This document shows positions 33,975 through 43,175 of a stretch of DNA of 44,202 nt, piece after piece (positions within the stretch are counted from its first letter, which is position 1; each line of letters begins with the position of its first letter). This DNA comes from Rhodospirillales bacterium CG15_BIG_FIL_POST_REV_8_21_14_020_66_15 (GTDB lineage: Bacteria; Pseudomonadota; Alphaproteobacteria; Rhodospirillales; Casp-alpha2), in the NCBI GenBank assembly GCA_002781745.1, contig PFFW01000148.1, forward strand, positions 985 to 45,186, in the 5' to 3' direction. A model generated the notes under the pieces. The model worked only from the letters and a program-made list of their open reading frames with translations, was not told the DNA's origin and did not search any database. The translations under genes were made by a program, and so were the position numbers.

Positions 33975-34903
33975 GGCAGGGCCTGGAACGGCGCGGTCAC
34001 CGGGTGCGCCTGGTGACGCCGGACCGGTTCCGCACCGTGCCCTGCCCGACCTATCCGGAAATCCGCCTGGCGCTGTTTCCCGGCCGCCGTGTCGCGCGGA
34101 CCATCGAGGATTTCAGGCCGCAAGCCATTCATATCGCGACCGAGGGGCCTTTGGGCATGGCCGCGCGGGCCCATTGCCTGAAAAAAGGCTATCCCTTCAC
34201 GACCGCCTACCACACGCGGTTTCCCGAATACATCCATGCCCGGGTGCCGCTGCCGCTTGACTGGCTTTACGCCGTGATGAGGTGGTTCCACGGGCCGTCC
34301 TCGGCGATCATGGTGGCGACCCAGACCATCGAGGACGACCTCAAGGCGCGCGGTTTCAAGCCGCCCGTGCGGCGCTGGTCGCGCGGCGTGTGGACGGACC
34401 TGTTCCGGCCGCGCGACAAGGCGTTCCTGGACGGTCCCCGGCCCATCAGCCTGTTCACCGGGCGCGTCGCCGTGGAAAAGAACATCGAGGCGTTCCTCAA
34501 ACTGGATATCCCCGGCACCAAGGTCGTGGTCGGCGACGGTCCGCAATTGGATGACCTGAAGCGCCGGTATCCGGCCGTGCGCTTCGTCGGCGTGAAGGAG
34601 GACGAGGAATTGGCCCAGTATTTCGCCGCCGCCGACGTCTTCGTGTTCCCGTCCAGGACCGACACCTTCGGCCTGGTCCTGCTGGAGGCCATGGCCTCGG
34701 GCGTGCCGGTCGCCGCCTATCCCGTGCCGGGCCCGCTTGACGTGGTCGACCGGTCGGGCGCGGGGGTGCTGTCGGACGACCTGGCGGCGGCGGTCCGGGG
34801 CGCGCTTGCCATCCCGCCCGAGGTCTGCCGCAGGCACGCCCTCAAGTACTCCTGGGAGGCCAGTTTCGACCAGTTCGAGGGCAATCTGCACGTGTTTCGC
34901 TGA
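33902..34903 (+). CDS. Glycosyltransferase family 1 protein (GT-B fold)
   Basis: 333 residues from ATG 33902, preceded by an AGAGGAAGAGGA ribosome site within the upstream gene. N-terminus 'MRLLIVTDAWFPQINGVVRTLDTLRQGLERRGHRVRLVTPDRFR' and the donor-binding 'SLFTGRVAVEKNIEAFLKLDIPGTKVVVGDGPQLDDLKRRYP...FVGVKEDEELAQYFAAADVFVFPSRTDTFGLVLLEAMASGVPVAA' are those of GT4-type enzymes, like the GDP-mannose-dependent alpha-mannosyltransferases acting on lipid acceptors. No membrane segment. Acceptor and sugar are unknown. It starts 73 bp before the end of the metallophosphoesterase gene, so the pair is translationally coupled and may modify the same lipid. Confidence 0.9.
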   Translation: MRLLIVTDAWFPQINGVVRTLDTLRQGLERRGHRVRLVTPDRFRTVPCPTYPEIRLALFPGRRVARTIEDFRPQAIHIATEGPLGMAARAHCLKKGYPFTTAYHTRFPEYIHARVPLPLDWLYAVMRWFHGPSSAIMVATQTIEDDLKARGFKPPVRRWSRGVWTDLFRPRDKAFLDGPRPISLFTGRVAVEKNIEAFLKLDIPGTKVVVGDGPQLDDLKRRYPAVRFVGVKEDEELAQYFAAADVFVFPSRTDTFGLVLLEAMASGVPVAAYPVPGPLDVVDRSGAGVLSDDLAAAVRGALAIPPEVCRRHALKYSWEASFDQFEGNLHVFR

Positions 34904-35020
34904 GCCCCTGAGGTTCCCCTTATAAATCCCTGAAATCACGCGGGATTCTTGGCCTTTCCGGAGCCGCGTGGTAAAAGGTCCAACCGTCGATCAAGGAACA
35001 ATCGGAAGGATCCGAGGCCC

Positions 35021-36838
35021 GTGGCGTCCGCCATCCACACGCACCCGCCCGCCCACGCCTCCACGGCGAGCCTGCTCGGCCGCCTGTTCAAGGAAAGCAT
35101 GCGGGGCTACGCGCGCTGGTTCTTCGCGGCGCTTGCCTGCATGACGCTCATGGCCGGGGCCACGGCGATCAGCGCCTGGCTGATGGAGCCGGTGGTCAAC
35201 GACATCTTCGTCAAGCGCAACGAGGACATGCTGATGCCCGTCGGCCTGGCCGTGTTCGCCGTGTTCATCGTCAAGGGCCTGGCCAACTACGGACAGGCGA
35301 CCCTGATGGCCTACGTGGGCCTGCGCATCGTCACCGACAACCAGAACCGCCTGTTCGACAAGCTGTCGCGCATGGACGTGAAATTCTTCCAGGATTCCAA
35401 CACGGGCGGGCTGATCTCGCGCTTCCTGGTCGACATCAACCAGATGCGCGGCGCCGTCTCCAACGCCTGGACCAGCCTGGGCAAGGACACGATGACGCTG
35501 ATCGGCCTGATCGGCGTCACCTTCTACCAGGACTGGCAGTTGGCGCTGATCGCCTTCTTCATTTTTCCCGCGGCGTTGCTGCCGATCGTCAAGCTGGGCC
35601 GGCGCATGCGCAAGGTGACGGCCAACACCCAGCGCGAAATGGGCCTGTTCACGACGCTGCTGGAACAGACCATCCAGGGCATCCGCGTGGTCAAGGCCTA
35701 CTCCATGGAGGCCTACGAGCGGGCCCGCGTCGGCGAGATCGTTGAGCGCATCTTCAACCTCACCATGAAGGCCGAGCGCACGCGGGCGCTTTCCAGTCCG
35801 ATCATGGAAACGCTGGGCGGCGTCGCCGTCGCCATCGTCATCTTCTATGGCGGCTACCGGGTAATCCATGGCAACACGGATGCGGGTTCGTTCTTTTCCT
35901 TCATCACGGCGCTGCTGCTCGCCTACGAGCCCATGAAGCGGCTCGCCAACCTGAACGCCGCCCTGCAGCAGGGATTGGCCGGCGCCGACCGGCTGTTCCA
36001 GATGCTCGACATGGAGCCGGCCATCAAAGAGGCGCCGGGTGCGCGCGCGCTTACCCAGCCGGTCAAGGGCGCCATCGAGTTCCGGGGCGTCCACTTCGCC
36101 TATGGACCCGACAAGCCGACCCTGCGGGACCTCTCCCTCACCGTGCCGGCGGGCAGGACCGTGGCCCTGGTCGGGCCGTCGGGGGCGGGCAAGTCGACGA
36201 TCCTCAACCTGATCCCCCGGTTCTACGACGTCACCGAGGGCGCGGTCCTGGTCGACGGCGAGGACGTGCGCGGCCTGACGTTCGGCTCCCTGCGTGGCGC
36301 CATGGCCCTGGTCAGCCAGGAAGTCACCCTGTTCGACGACAGCGTACGCGCCAACATCGCCTATGGCCGCGCCGGGGCGACCGAGGAAGAGATCGTCGAG
36401 GCCGCCAAGAACGCCGCCGCCCATGACTTCATCGCGGCCCTGCCGCAGGGCTACGACACCCTGGTCGGCGAGCAGGGGGTGAAGCTCTCGGGCGGGCAGC
36501 GCCAGCGCCTCGCCATCGCGCGGGCCATGCTGAAGAACGCGCCGATTCTGCTGCTGGACGAGGCGACCTCGGCGCTCGACACGGAATCGGAACGCCAGGT
36601 GCAGGCGGCGCTCGACACGCTCATGACCGATCGCACGACCCTGGTCATCGCCCACAGGCTGTCGACCGTGGTGCGGGCCGACCTGATCTGCGTGATCATC
36701 GACGGGCGGGTCGCCGAACAGGGTACGCATGCGGAACTGCTGGCCCGGGGCGGTCACTACAGGCATCTCTATGAACTCCAGTTCGCCGGCGACGCGCCCG
36801 CCGACGGCGCTCGCCAGGCGGCCGCGCGGTTCACCTGA
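35021..36838 (+). CDS. msbA: ABC transporter, fused permease and ATPase (MsbA-like)
   Basis: 605 residues from GTG 35021, chosen because GGAAGGA (35004-35010) stands ten bases before it; no ATG is near. The N-terminal half is a six-segment transmembrane domain ('WFFAALACMTLMAGATAISAWLM', 'LALIAFFIFPAALLPIV', 'VAVAIVIFYGGYRVI'). The ATPase has Walker A GPSGAGKST (about 385-393), signature LSGGQRQRL (about 488) and Walker B ILLLDEATSALD (about 507). MsbA flips lipid A-core across the inner membrane, and the cluster of waaA, lpxK and acyltransferase genes downstream supports this over drug export. A following DUF374 gene starts 2 bp after the stop. Confidence 0.9.
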   Translation: MASAIHTHPPAHASTASLLGRLFKESMRGYARWFFAALACMTLMAGATAISAWLMEPVVNDIFVKRNEDMLMPVGLAVFAVFIVKGLANYGQATLMAYVGLRIVTDNQNRLFDKLSRMDVKFFQDSNTGGLISRFLVDINQMRGAVSNAWTSLGKDTMTLIGLIGVTFYQDWQLALIAFFIFPAALLPIVKLGRRMRKVTANTQREMGLFTTLLEQTIQGIRVVKAYSMEAYERARVGEIVERIFNLTMKAERTRALSSPIMETLGGVAVAIVIFYGGYRVIHGNTDAGSFFSFITALLLAYEPMKRLANLNAALQQGLAGADRLFQMLDMEPAIKEAPGARALTQPVKGAIEFRGVHFAYGPDKPTLRDLSLTVPAGRTVALVGPSGAGKSTILNLIPRFYDVTEGAVLVDGEDVRGLTFGSLRGAMALVSQEVTLFDDSVRANIAYGRAGATEEEIVEAAKNAAAHDFIAALPQGYDTLVGEQGVKLSGGQRQRLAIARAMLKNAPILLLDEATSALDTESERQVQAALDTLMTDRTTLVIAHRLSTVVRADLICVIIDGRVAEQGTHAELLARGGHYRHLYELQFAGDAPADGARQAAARFT

Positions 36839-36839
36839 C

Positions 36840-37568
36840 ATGCTCAAGAAGGTCCTCAAAAGCGACGCCGTCAGGCGGCTGCTGTGCTGGCTGGGCTCGC
36901 TGTATATCCGCCTGGTGCACGCCACCGGGCGCTGGCAGGTGGTGGGCGGGCAGAGCGCCCGCGACCGCTGGGCCGCGGGCAAGCCGTTCATCCTGTGCTT
37001 CTGGCACGGCCGGCTTCTGATGATGCCCTACTGCTGGCCGCGCGACCGGACGATCCACATGCTGATCTCGCGGCATCGGGACGGCCAGATCATCGCCCGC
37101 ACGGTCGGCCATTTCGGTATCAGGACCGTGGCCGGATCGTCGTCCCGTGGCGGCGCGCCGGCGCTGCGCGCCATGGTCAAGGCGCTGAAAACCGGCGACT
37201 GTGTCGGCATCACGCCCGACGGCCCGCGCGGCCCGCGCATGCGGGCGTCCGACGGGATCGTCAACCTGGCGCGCCTGGCCGGGGTGCCGATCATCCCGGC
37301 GACCTTCGGCGCCGAACGCGGGCGGCTGCTGCAAAGCTGGGACCGCTTCCTGGTCGCCTGGCCCTTCGGGCGCGGAGTGATCGTGTGGGGGGACCCGATC
37401 GAGGTGGCGCGCGACGCGGATGCGGACGGGTTGGCGGCCGCCCGCGCCGAGGTCGAGAACGCCCTCAACGCCATCACCGCCGAGGCCGACAGGCTGACCG
37501 GCCGCGATCCGGTGGCGCCCGCCGATACGCCGTCTCCCGCTCCGGCCGATGCCGGGGAGGTCCGCTGA
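36840..37568 (+). CDS. DUF374 lysophospholipid acyltransferase family protein
   Basis: 242 residues from ATG 36840. 'KPFILCFWHGRLLMMPYCWPRDRTIHMLISRHRDGQIIARTVGHFGIRTVAGSSSRGGAPALRAMVKALKTGDCVGITPDGPRGPRM' is the DUF374 signature; the 'HGR' and 'TPDGPRGP' motifs are those of the glycerol-3-phosphate/lysophospholipid acyltransferase fold. In several alphaproteobacteria this family is encoded beside waaA and is thought to add a fatty acid to lipid A or a phospholipid. The tail after residue 220 is Pro/Ala-rich. Its TGA overlaps the ATG of waaA by one base. Confidence 0.9.
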   Translation: MLKKVLKSDAVRRLLCWLGSLYIRLVHATGRWQVVGGQSARDRWAAGKPFILCFWHGRLLMMPYCWPRDRTIHMLISRHRDGQIIARTVGHFGIRTVAGSSSRGGAPALRAMVKALKTGDCVGITPDGPRGPRMRASDGIVNLARLAGVPIIPATFGAERGRLLQSWDRFLVAWPFGRGVIVWGDPIEVARDADADGLAAARAEVENALNAITAEADRLTGRDPVAPADTPSPAPADAGEVR

Positions 37569-38848
37569 TGCTGGGGCTCTACCGCGCGCTGACCACCCTG
37601 GGCGGTCCGATCATCCAGGTCTATCTCGGTCGCCGCCTCAAGGCTGGAAAGGAAGACCCGCACCGCTTCAACGAGCGCCTGGGAATCGCCGCGCTGCCGC
37701 GCCCCGCGGGTCCCCTGATCTGGCTGCACGGGGCCAGCGTGGGCGAGGCCCTGTCGCTGCTCGTCCTGATCGGCCGGCTGCGCAAGGCTGTCCCCCGGGC
37801 CAATATCCTGGTCACCACGGGCACGGTGACCTCGGCCCGCCTGTTGTCCGAACGCCTGCCGACGGGCGCCGTGCATCAGTACGTGCCCGTGGACCGCCTG
37901 GCCTACGTGCGCCGCTTCCTCGACCACTGGCGGCCCGACCTGACGCTGTGGGCCGAATCGGAATTCTGGCCCAACCTGATTTCGGAAACCGCGGCCAGGG
38001 GACATCCCCTGATCCTGGTCAACGGCCGCATCTCGCCCCGCTCGTTCAAGGGGTGGTCGCGGGCGCCCGGGTTCATCGCCCGGCTGCTTTCGGGCTTCGC
38101 GCTCTGTCTGGGCCAGACGCAAGGCGACGCCGAACGGCTTAGGGCTCTGGGCGCGCCGGAGGTTCGCTCCGTGGGCAACCTGAAGTTCGCGGCCGACCCC
38201 CTGCCCGCCGACACGGAGGCCCTGGCCGCCCTTCAGTCCGCCGTCGCCGAACGTCCCCTGTGGCTCGCCGCCAGCACCTGGCCCGGCGAGGAAGACATTG
38301 CCTGGCGCGTCCACCGCGACCTGGCGGCGACGCATCCGGGGCTCCTGACCGTCATCGTGCCGCGCCACCCGGGCCGCGGCGCCGAGGTCGCGGCCGGCCT
38401 TGCCGCCGAAGGCGCGCGGGTCAGACGCCGCGCGGCGGGCGCCCTGCCGGACGCCGGAACCGATGTCTATGTCGCCGACACCATGGGCGAACTGGGCCTG
38501 TTCTTCTCCCTGGCGTCCGTCGTGTTCATGGGCAAATCGCTGTCGACGGACGGCGGGCAAAACCTGCTGGAGCCGGCGCGCCTCGGCTGCGCCGTGCTGC
38601 ACGGTCCGCGCATGACCAACTTCGCCGACATGGCCGCGCGCATGGCCGCCGCCGGGGCCTCGGCGGGCGTCGCCGATGCCTTGGGCTTGCGGGATGCCGT
38701 CGGCCGCCTGCTCGCCGATCCGGCCGAGGCGGCGGCGCTGGCCGAGCGTGCGCGATCGTTCGCCCAGGCCGAGGCCGGGGTGATCGACCGCCTGATGGCG
38801 GAACTCGCCCCCTATCTGGACCGCCTCGACGGCGGGGGGGCGCCGTGA
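37568..38848 (+). CDS. waaA: 3-deoxy-D-manno-octulosonic acid (Kdo) transferase
   Basis: 426 residues from ATG 37568. WaaA (KdtA) adds Kdo from CMP-Kdo to lipid IVA at the inner membrane. 'LGIAALPRPAGPLIWLHGASVGEALSLLVLIGRLRK' contains the catalytic glutamate (SVGE), and 'VPVDRLAYVRRFLDHWRPDLTLWAESEFWPNLI', 'LVNGRISPRSFKGW' and 'FFSLASVVFMGKSLSTDGGQNLLEPARLGCAVLHGP' are the donor and acceptor regions of this GT-B enzyme. An N-terminal membrane anchor (LGLYRALTTLGGPIIQVYLG) is present. The stop overlaps the lpxK start. Confidence 0.95.
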   Translation: MLGLYRALTTLGGPIIQVYLGRRLKAGKEDPHRFNERLGIAALPRPAGPLIWLHGASVGEALSLLVLIGRLRKAVPRANILVTTGTVTSARLLSERLPTGAVHQYVPVDRLAYVRRFLDHWRPDLTLWAESEFWPNLISETAARGHPLILVNGRISPRSFKGWSRAPGFIARLLSGFALCLGQTQGDAERLRALGAPEVRSVGNLKFAADPLPADTEALAALQSAVAERPLWLAASTWPGEEDIAWRVHRDLAATHPGLLTVIVPRHPGRGAEVAAGLAAEGARVRRRAAGALPDAGTDVYVADTMGELGLFFSLASVVFMGKSLSTDGGQNLLEPARLGCAVLHGPRMTNFADMAARMAAAGASAGVADALGLRDAVGRLLADPAEAAALAERARSFAQAEAGVIDRLMAELAPYLDRLDGGGAP

Positions 38849-39837
38849 AGGCGCCCGGGTTCTGGTACGGCGAGCGGGTCTCCGCCCTGGGCGCGGTGCT
38901 GTCGCCCCTGGGTCTCGTCTACGGCTGCGCGACGGCGCTGCGTCAACGCCTGGGCAGGACCGAAAACGCGGGCGTGCCGGCCGTCTGCGTCGGCAACCTG
39001 ACCGCGGGCGGCGCCGGCAAGACCCCCGTGGTGATCGATATCGCCCGCCGCCTGGCCGCCACCGGCCGGCGGCCCCATGTGATCAGCCGCGGCTACGGCG
39101 GCACGGCCGGGGCGCGCGCGCCGCGCCGCGTCGATCTGGCGGCGGACACGGCGGCCCAAGTCGGGGACGAGCCCCTGATGATCGCCAGGACCACGCCCGT
39201 GTGGGTCGGCGCCGACCGGGCGGCCGCGGCCCGCGCCGCCGTAGCCGGCGGGGCGGACGTGCTGGTCCTCGACGACGGATTCCAGGACCCGTCGCTGGCC
39301 AAGGACGTTTCCATTGTCGTCGCCGACGGCCGCCACGGCTTCGGCAACGGCTTCATGGTTCCGGCGGGGCCCTTGCGCGAAACCCTGCGCGCCGGCCTGG
39401 CCCGCGCGAACGCATTGGTCATCATCGGCGACGACGCCTGGGGCGTGGCCGACGCGGCCGCCCGCTTCGGGCCCGAGGGCTTGCCGGTGCTGACGGCGCG
39501 CGTCGTCCCGGGGCCCGAGATCGCGCGGATTTCCGAAATCCTGGGCGTTGCCTTCGCAGGCATCGGCCATCCTGAGAAGTTCTTCCGGACGCTGCGCGAC
39601 AACGGTTGCCGTCTGGCGGGAACGCAGGCGTTTCCCGACCACCATCCCTATTCCGAAGGGGACCTGGACGCTCTCCGCCGCCGGGCGGAGGCGCTGAAGG
39701 CCCGCCTGGTGACCACGGAAAAGGACCTGGCGCGCATCCCGGCCGAGCGGCGGGCGGGCATTGAAGTCTTGACAATCACCCTGCAATGGGACGACGAAGC
39801 GGCCCTCGACCGATTGCTTCAACCCGTCAATCCCTGA
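38845..39837 (+). CDS. lpxK: Tetraacyldisaccharide 4'-kinase
   Basis: 330 residues from GTG 38845, overlapping the waaA stop by 4 bp. LpxK phosphorylates the 4' position of the lipid A disaccharide. 'PAVCVGNLTAGGAGKTPVVIDIARRL' is the P-loop, followed by 'PHVISRGYGGTAG', 'QVGDEPLMIARTTPVWVGADRAAAARAAV', 'DVLVLDDGFQDPSLAKDVSIVVAD' and 'MVPAGPLRETLRAGLARANALVIIG', all of the LpxK pattern. Residues near the N-terminus form the membrane-associated segment (ALGAVLSPLGLVYGCATAL). The next gene follows after 16 bp. Confidence 0.96.
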   Translation: MKAPGFWYGERVSALGAVLSPLGLVYGCATALRQRLGRTENAGVPAVCVGNLTAGGAGKTPVVIDIARRLAATGRRPHVISRGYGGTAGARAPRRVDLAADTAAQVGDEPLMIARTTPVWVGADRAAAARAAVAGGADVLVLDDGFQDPSLAKDVSIVVADGRHGFGNGFMVPAGPLRETLRAGLARANALVIIGDDAWGVADAAARFGPEGLPVLTARVVPGPEIARISEILGVAFAGIGHPEKFFRTLRDNGCRLAGTQAFPDHHPYSEGDLDALRRRAEALKARLVTTEKDLARIPAERRAGIEVLTITLQWDDEAALDRLLQPVNP

Positions 39838-39853
39838 TCAGGCTGCGTTTTCC

Positions 39854-40759
39854 ATGGCCCACGTGCCGGCCCCGCTGAACAGATACCTTTTCCACCCCGT
39901 CGAGGCGGCGGCGGCGTTCGCCGTCTACATGTTCTTCCGCTTTCTGCCCCTGGATTGGGCATCGGCGCTGGGCGGGTTCCTGGGCCGCACCATCGGACCC
40001 CGCTTGCGCTTGTCCAACCGGGCACGCCGGAACCTGCGCGCCGCCTATCCCGAGATGGCCGAAGCGGATATTAAACGCATTGTGCGTGGCATGTGGGACA
40101 ACCTGGGCAGGGTCGCCGCCGAGTTCCCGCATCTGGACGAGATCGAGGTTTATGGCGGCGACGGCCGGGTGCGGGTCGAGGGCGCGGAATACGTCGATCA
40201 GCTGCGCGACGACGGCGAGCCGGGGATTTTCTATTCCGCCCATATCGGCAACTGGGAGATCCTGGCCCTGGGCGCCACGCAGCGCGGCCTGCCGCTCGAC
40301 CGGGTCTACCGGGAGGCCAACAACCGCCTGGTGGAATGGCTGTACCAGCACGGCCGCGCCGCCGTCGAGGGGGCGCTGATCCCCAAGGGGCCGCAGGGTG
40401 TGCGCCAACTCCTCAACATCTTCCGCGCGGGCAGCCACCTGGGCATGCTGGTCGACCAGAAGATGAACGACGGCATTCCCGTGCCCTTCTTCGGGCGCCC
40501 GGCCATGACCGCGCCGGCCCTGGCCGAACTGGCGCTGCGCCACGGGTGCCCGGTGGTGGGCGCGCGGGTGACGCGCCTGAAGGGGGCCCGGTTCAAGATG
40601 ACGGCCCTACCACCCCTGCGCTTCGAGAAGACCGGCGACCACAAGGCCGATGTCCTCAAGGCGATGACGCAAATCAACGCCCAGGTCGAAACATGGGTAC
40701 GCGACACCCCGGAACAATGGCTGTGGCTGCACAACCGCTGGCCGGGCGGCGAGGAATAA
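39854..40759 (+). CDS. Lauroyl (LpxL-like) lipid A acyltransferase
   Basis: 301 residues. 'VEAAAAFAVYMFFRFLPLDWASALGGFLGRTIGPRLRLSNRARRNLRAAYPEMA' and the catalytic HX4E motif in 'FYSAHIGNWEILALG' place it in the LpxL/HtrB family of late acyltransferases, which use acyl-ACP to esterify lipid A in the inner membrane. 'LGMLVDQKMNDGIPVPFFGRPAMTAPALAELALRHGCPVV' is the second conserved region. It follows lpxK by 16 bp and is the last gene of the envelope cluster. Whether it is LpxL or LpxM cannot be told. It ends 18 bp from the convergent M23 peptidase. Confidence 0.92.
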   Translation: MAHVPAPLNRYLFHPVEAAAAFAVYMFFRFLPLDWASALGGFLGRTIGPRLRLSNRARRNLRAAYPEMAEADIKRIVRGMWDNLGRVAAEFPHLDEIEVYGGDGRVRVEGAEYVDQLRDDGEPGIFYSAHIGNWEILALGATQRGLPLDRVYREANNRLVEWLYQHGRAAVEGALIPKGPQGVRQLLNIFRAGSHLGMLVDQKMNDGIPVPFFGRPAMTAPALAELALRHGCPVVGARVTRLKGARFKMTALPPLRFEKTGDHKADVLKAMTQINAQVETWVRDTPEQWLWLHNRWPGGEE

Positions 40760-40777
40760 GGCCCTCGGACCCGCTTC

Positions 40778-41608
40778 CTATTCGCCGGGCTTCTGCGGCG
40801 CGACCAGCAGGGCCGGGTCCAGGTGCGTGTTGAACCAGCTTACCCCCCAGTGCAAATGCGGGCCCGTAACCCGGCCCGTCGCCCCCACGGTGCCGATCTG
40901 CATGCCTTTGGTGACGAATTCGCCCTCGTTCACCGTGGTCGCGTCCATGTGGATGTAGACGGAGGTCAGGCCCAGGCCGTGGTCGATCATCACCGTCTTG
41001 CCGGTGAAGAACATGTCCTGGTTGACCAGGGCGACCACGCCGTCGCCCATGGCCTTGACCGGCGTGCCGCGCGGCGCGGCGACGTCGACGCCGTTGTGGG
41101 GGGCGCGCGGCTTGCCGTTGAGGATGCGCTGGCTGCCGAACACGCCGGACACGCGGCCCTCGACCGGCCACATGAAGCCCGTGTCGAAGAAGGTCTTGAG
41201 CGTCGCCCGCCGGCGCACCTCGGCGATTCGGGCCTGGTCCATCTTGATGCGGGCCAGATCCTCGGGCCTTGTCGGCGTCACCTTGCGTTCCGGCAGGCCG
41301 TCGATGCGCTGGATCTTGTATCTGCGCTTTTCGATCGTGAGTTCCCGCGTCTCCGGCAGGCCTTCGGGCGGCTCCGCGCGCAGCACCGCCTTGGCCTTGG
41401 CGTTGCGCCCGAAGCCGATGATGAAGCTGCCGTCCGGCGCCACCGCCACGGGTGTTCCGTCGAGCGTCAGCCTGGCGCCCGGCGCCGCCTTGCCGGTGAC
41501 AAGCCCGCCCTGAACCAGGTTGCCGGCAAGCTCCAGCGCACGGGCCGGCTGCCCGCCCGCCGTGAAAAGAACCGCCGCGAAAAGAAAGGCACGAAGAAAG
41601 TGGATCAC
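40778..41608 (-). CDS. Exported M23 family metallopeptidase (LytM domain)
   Basis: 276 residues from GTG 41608 (overlap GTGA with the xseA stop). A signal peptide is visible ([24 protein letters not shown], likely cleavage before LELAG). The LytM catalytic domain has HxxxD in 'PHNGVDVAAPRGTPVKAMGDGVVALV' and HxH in 'GPHLHWGVSWFNTHLDP', so zinc ligands appear complete and the enzyme should cut peptidoglycan peptide bridges in the periplasm. Residues 25-130 form a separate beta-rich region, 'TRELTIEKRRYKIQRIDGLPERKVTP'. Translational coupling to xseA appears to be a matter of gene packing. Confidence 0.92.
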   Translation of the reverse strand: MIHFLRAFLFAAVLFTAGGQPARALELAGNLVQGGLVTGKAAPGARLTLDGTPVAVAPDGSFIIGFGRNAKAKAVLRAEPPEGLPETRELTIEKRRYKIQRIDGLPERKVTPTRPEDLARIKMDQARIAEVRRRATLKTFFDTGFMWPVEGRVSGVFGSQRILNGKPRAPHNGVDVAAPRGTPVKAMGDGVVALVNQDMFFTGKTVMIDHGLGLTSVYIHMDATTVNEGEFVTKGMQIGTVGATGRVTGPHLHWGVSWFNTHLDPALLVAPQKPGE

Positions 41609-43074
41609 AGAAGCCGCCCCTGCCGGTCGTCGCCGGGCTTGTCCGTCTTGGGAGTGGTGGACCTCTTGGTCCGTTCCTTGGGCGGGGCGTCGTCGCCCGC
41701 CACCGTCACCGGCCGCGCGCCGTCCCGCAGGCGAACGTCCAGGCGATCGCCCGGCTTCAGCCCCTTGACCGAGGTCACGGGCGCGCCGTCCCGGTCGGTC
41801 ACCAGGGCGAACCCGCGTTCCAGCACGCGCTCGTAGGAGTAGCTATCCAGCAGGGCCGCCGCCTGACCCAGGCGGTTGCGCGCACGGTCCACGGCGGCCC
41901 GCCCGGCGGCCCTGAGCGCGCGGGTCTCGGCGGCAAGGCGGCGCGCCTCCATCTGGATCACCTTGTCGGGGCGGATCAGGCCGGCGGCGGCGGAGTTGAG
42001 GCGCGCGCGGCGCCGCTCCAGCCCGGCCCCCAGCGAATGGCCCAGGCGGCCGGTCCAGTCGTCGAGCCGCTGCGCCCGTTCCTGCAGCATCCTGGCCGGG
42101 TTGGGCAGGGCCCTGGCGGTGGCGTCCAGATGGCGGCGGTGGTCGGTCAGCCGCCGGGACACGGCGGCGGCGATGCGCTGGCCGTCCTCCATGACCTGGG
42201 CCAAAAGGTCCAGACGCACGGGCACGGCCATCTCGGCCGCCGCCGTCGGCGTCGGCGCGCGCCGGTCGGCGGCGAAGTCGGCCAGGGTCGTATCCGTCTC
42301 GTGCCCGACGGCCGAAATCACGGGGACCCCGCACTCGGCGATGGCGCGGACCACCTCTTCCTCGTTGAAGGCCCACAGGTCCTCCAGGCTGCCGCCGCCG
42401 CGGGCGACGATGACCACGTCCGGGCGCGGCACGGGACCGCCCGCCTTGATCCCATCGAAACCGCGCAGCGCGGCCGCGACCTGCGCGGCGGCGCCGTCGC
42501 CCTGGACCAGCACGGGCCACAACAGGACATGCACGGGGAAACGGTCGGCAAGGCGGTGCAGGATGTCGCGGATCACCGCACCCGTGGGCGAGGTCACCAC
42601 GCCGATCACCTCCGGCAGGTAGGGCAACTCGCGCTTGCGCTCGGGCGCGAACAGGCCCTCGGCCTCCAGCTTGCGGCGGCGGTCCTCCAGCAGTTTCAGC
42701 AATGCCCCTTCGCCGGCCAGTTCCATGTGGTCGACGATCACCTGGTATTTGGAGCGCCCGGGATAGGTGGTCAGCCGCCCGGTGGCGATGACCTCCATCC
42801 CGTCCTCGGGTTTGAGGCCCAGGCGTCCGGCCGTGCCGCGCCAGCACACGCCGTCGATGACGGCCTCGGCATCCTTGAGGGAGAAATAGAGATGGCCCGA
42901 GGCGGCGCGCTTGAAGCCCGAGAGTTCTCCCCGGATTCGCACCCACTGGAAGTTCTCCTCGACCGCGTGTTTCACGGCCTGGGAAATCTCGGAAACCGTG
43001 AAGACAGGCAGGTTGTGGCTGAACCCCGTTTCGCCGGGTTGACTCTGCGCGGTGCCGCTGGGATTGTCCTTCAT
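41605..43074 (-). CDS. xseA: Exodeoxyribonuclease VII large subunit
   Basis: 489 residues from ATG 43074. '[59 protein letters not shown]' is the OB-fold domain that binds single-stranded DNA. The catalytic domain has '[30 protein letters not shown]', '[68 protein letters not shown]', and the C-terminal half is long coiled coil, as in XseA. With XseB (not in the window) it degrades single-stranded DNA. It is divergent from purD, 101 bp apart. Confidence 0.96.
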   Translation of the reverse strand: MKDNPSGTAQSQPGETGFSHNLPVFTVSEISQAVKHAVEENFQWVRIRGELSGFKRAASGHLYFSLKDAEAVIDGVCWRGTAGRLGLKPEDGMEVIATGRLTTYPGRSKYQVIVDHMELAGEGALLKLLEDRRRKLEAEGLFAPERKRELPYLPEVIGVVTSPTGAVIRDILHRLADRFPVHVLLWPVLVQGDGAAAQVAAALRGFDGIKAGGPVPRPDVVIVARGGGSLEDLWAFNEEEVVRAIAECGVPVISAVGHETDTTLADFAADRRAPTPTAAAEMAVPVRLDLLAQVMEDGQRIAAAVSRRLTDHRRHLDATARALPNPARMLQERAQRLDDWTGRLGHSLGAGLERRRARLNSAAAGLIRPDKVIQMEARRLAAETRALRAAGRAAVDRARNRLGQAAALLDSYSYERVLERGFALVTDRDGAPVTSVKGLKPGDRLDVRLRDGARPVTVAGDDAPPKERTKRSTTPKTDKPGDDRQGRLL

Positions 43075-43175
43075 GGGCGCAGTATGCAAGCCTCAGTGAA
43101 CGGACACAATACGGGTGGAGCGGGGCCCGGCCCCGGGCTCGACGATCCGCCGGAACGGGGAGGATTCGGAACGCG

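Noticed and set aside
34926-34950. Possible terminator AATCCC...GGGATT before msbA
   Set aside because: Only six pairs with an 11-nt loop and no real U-run.
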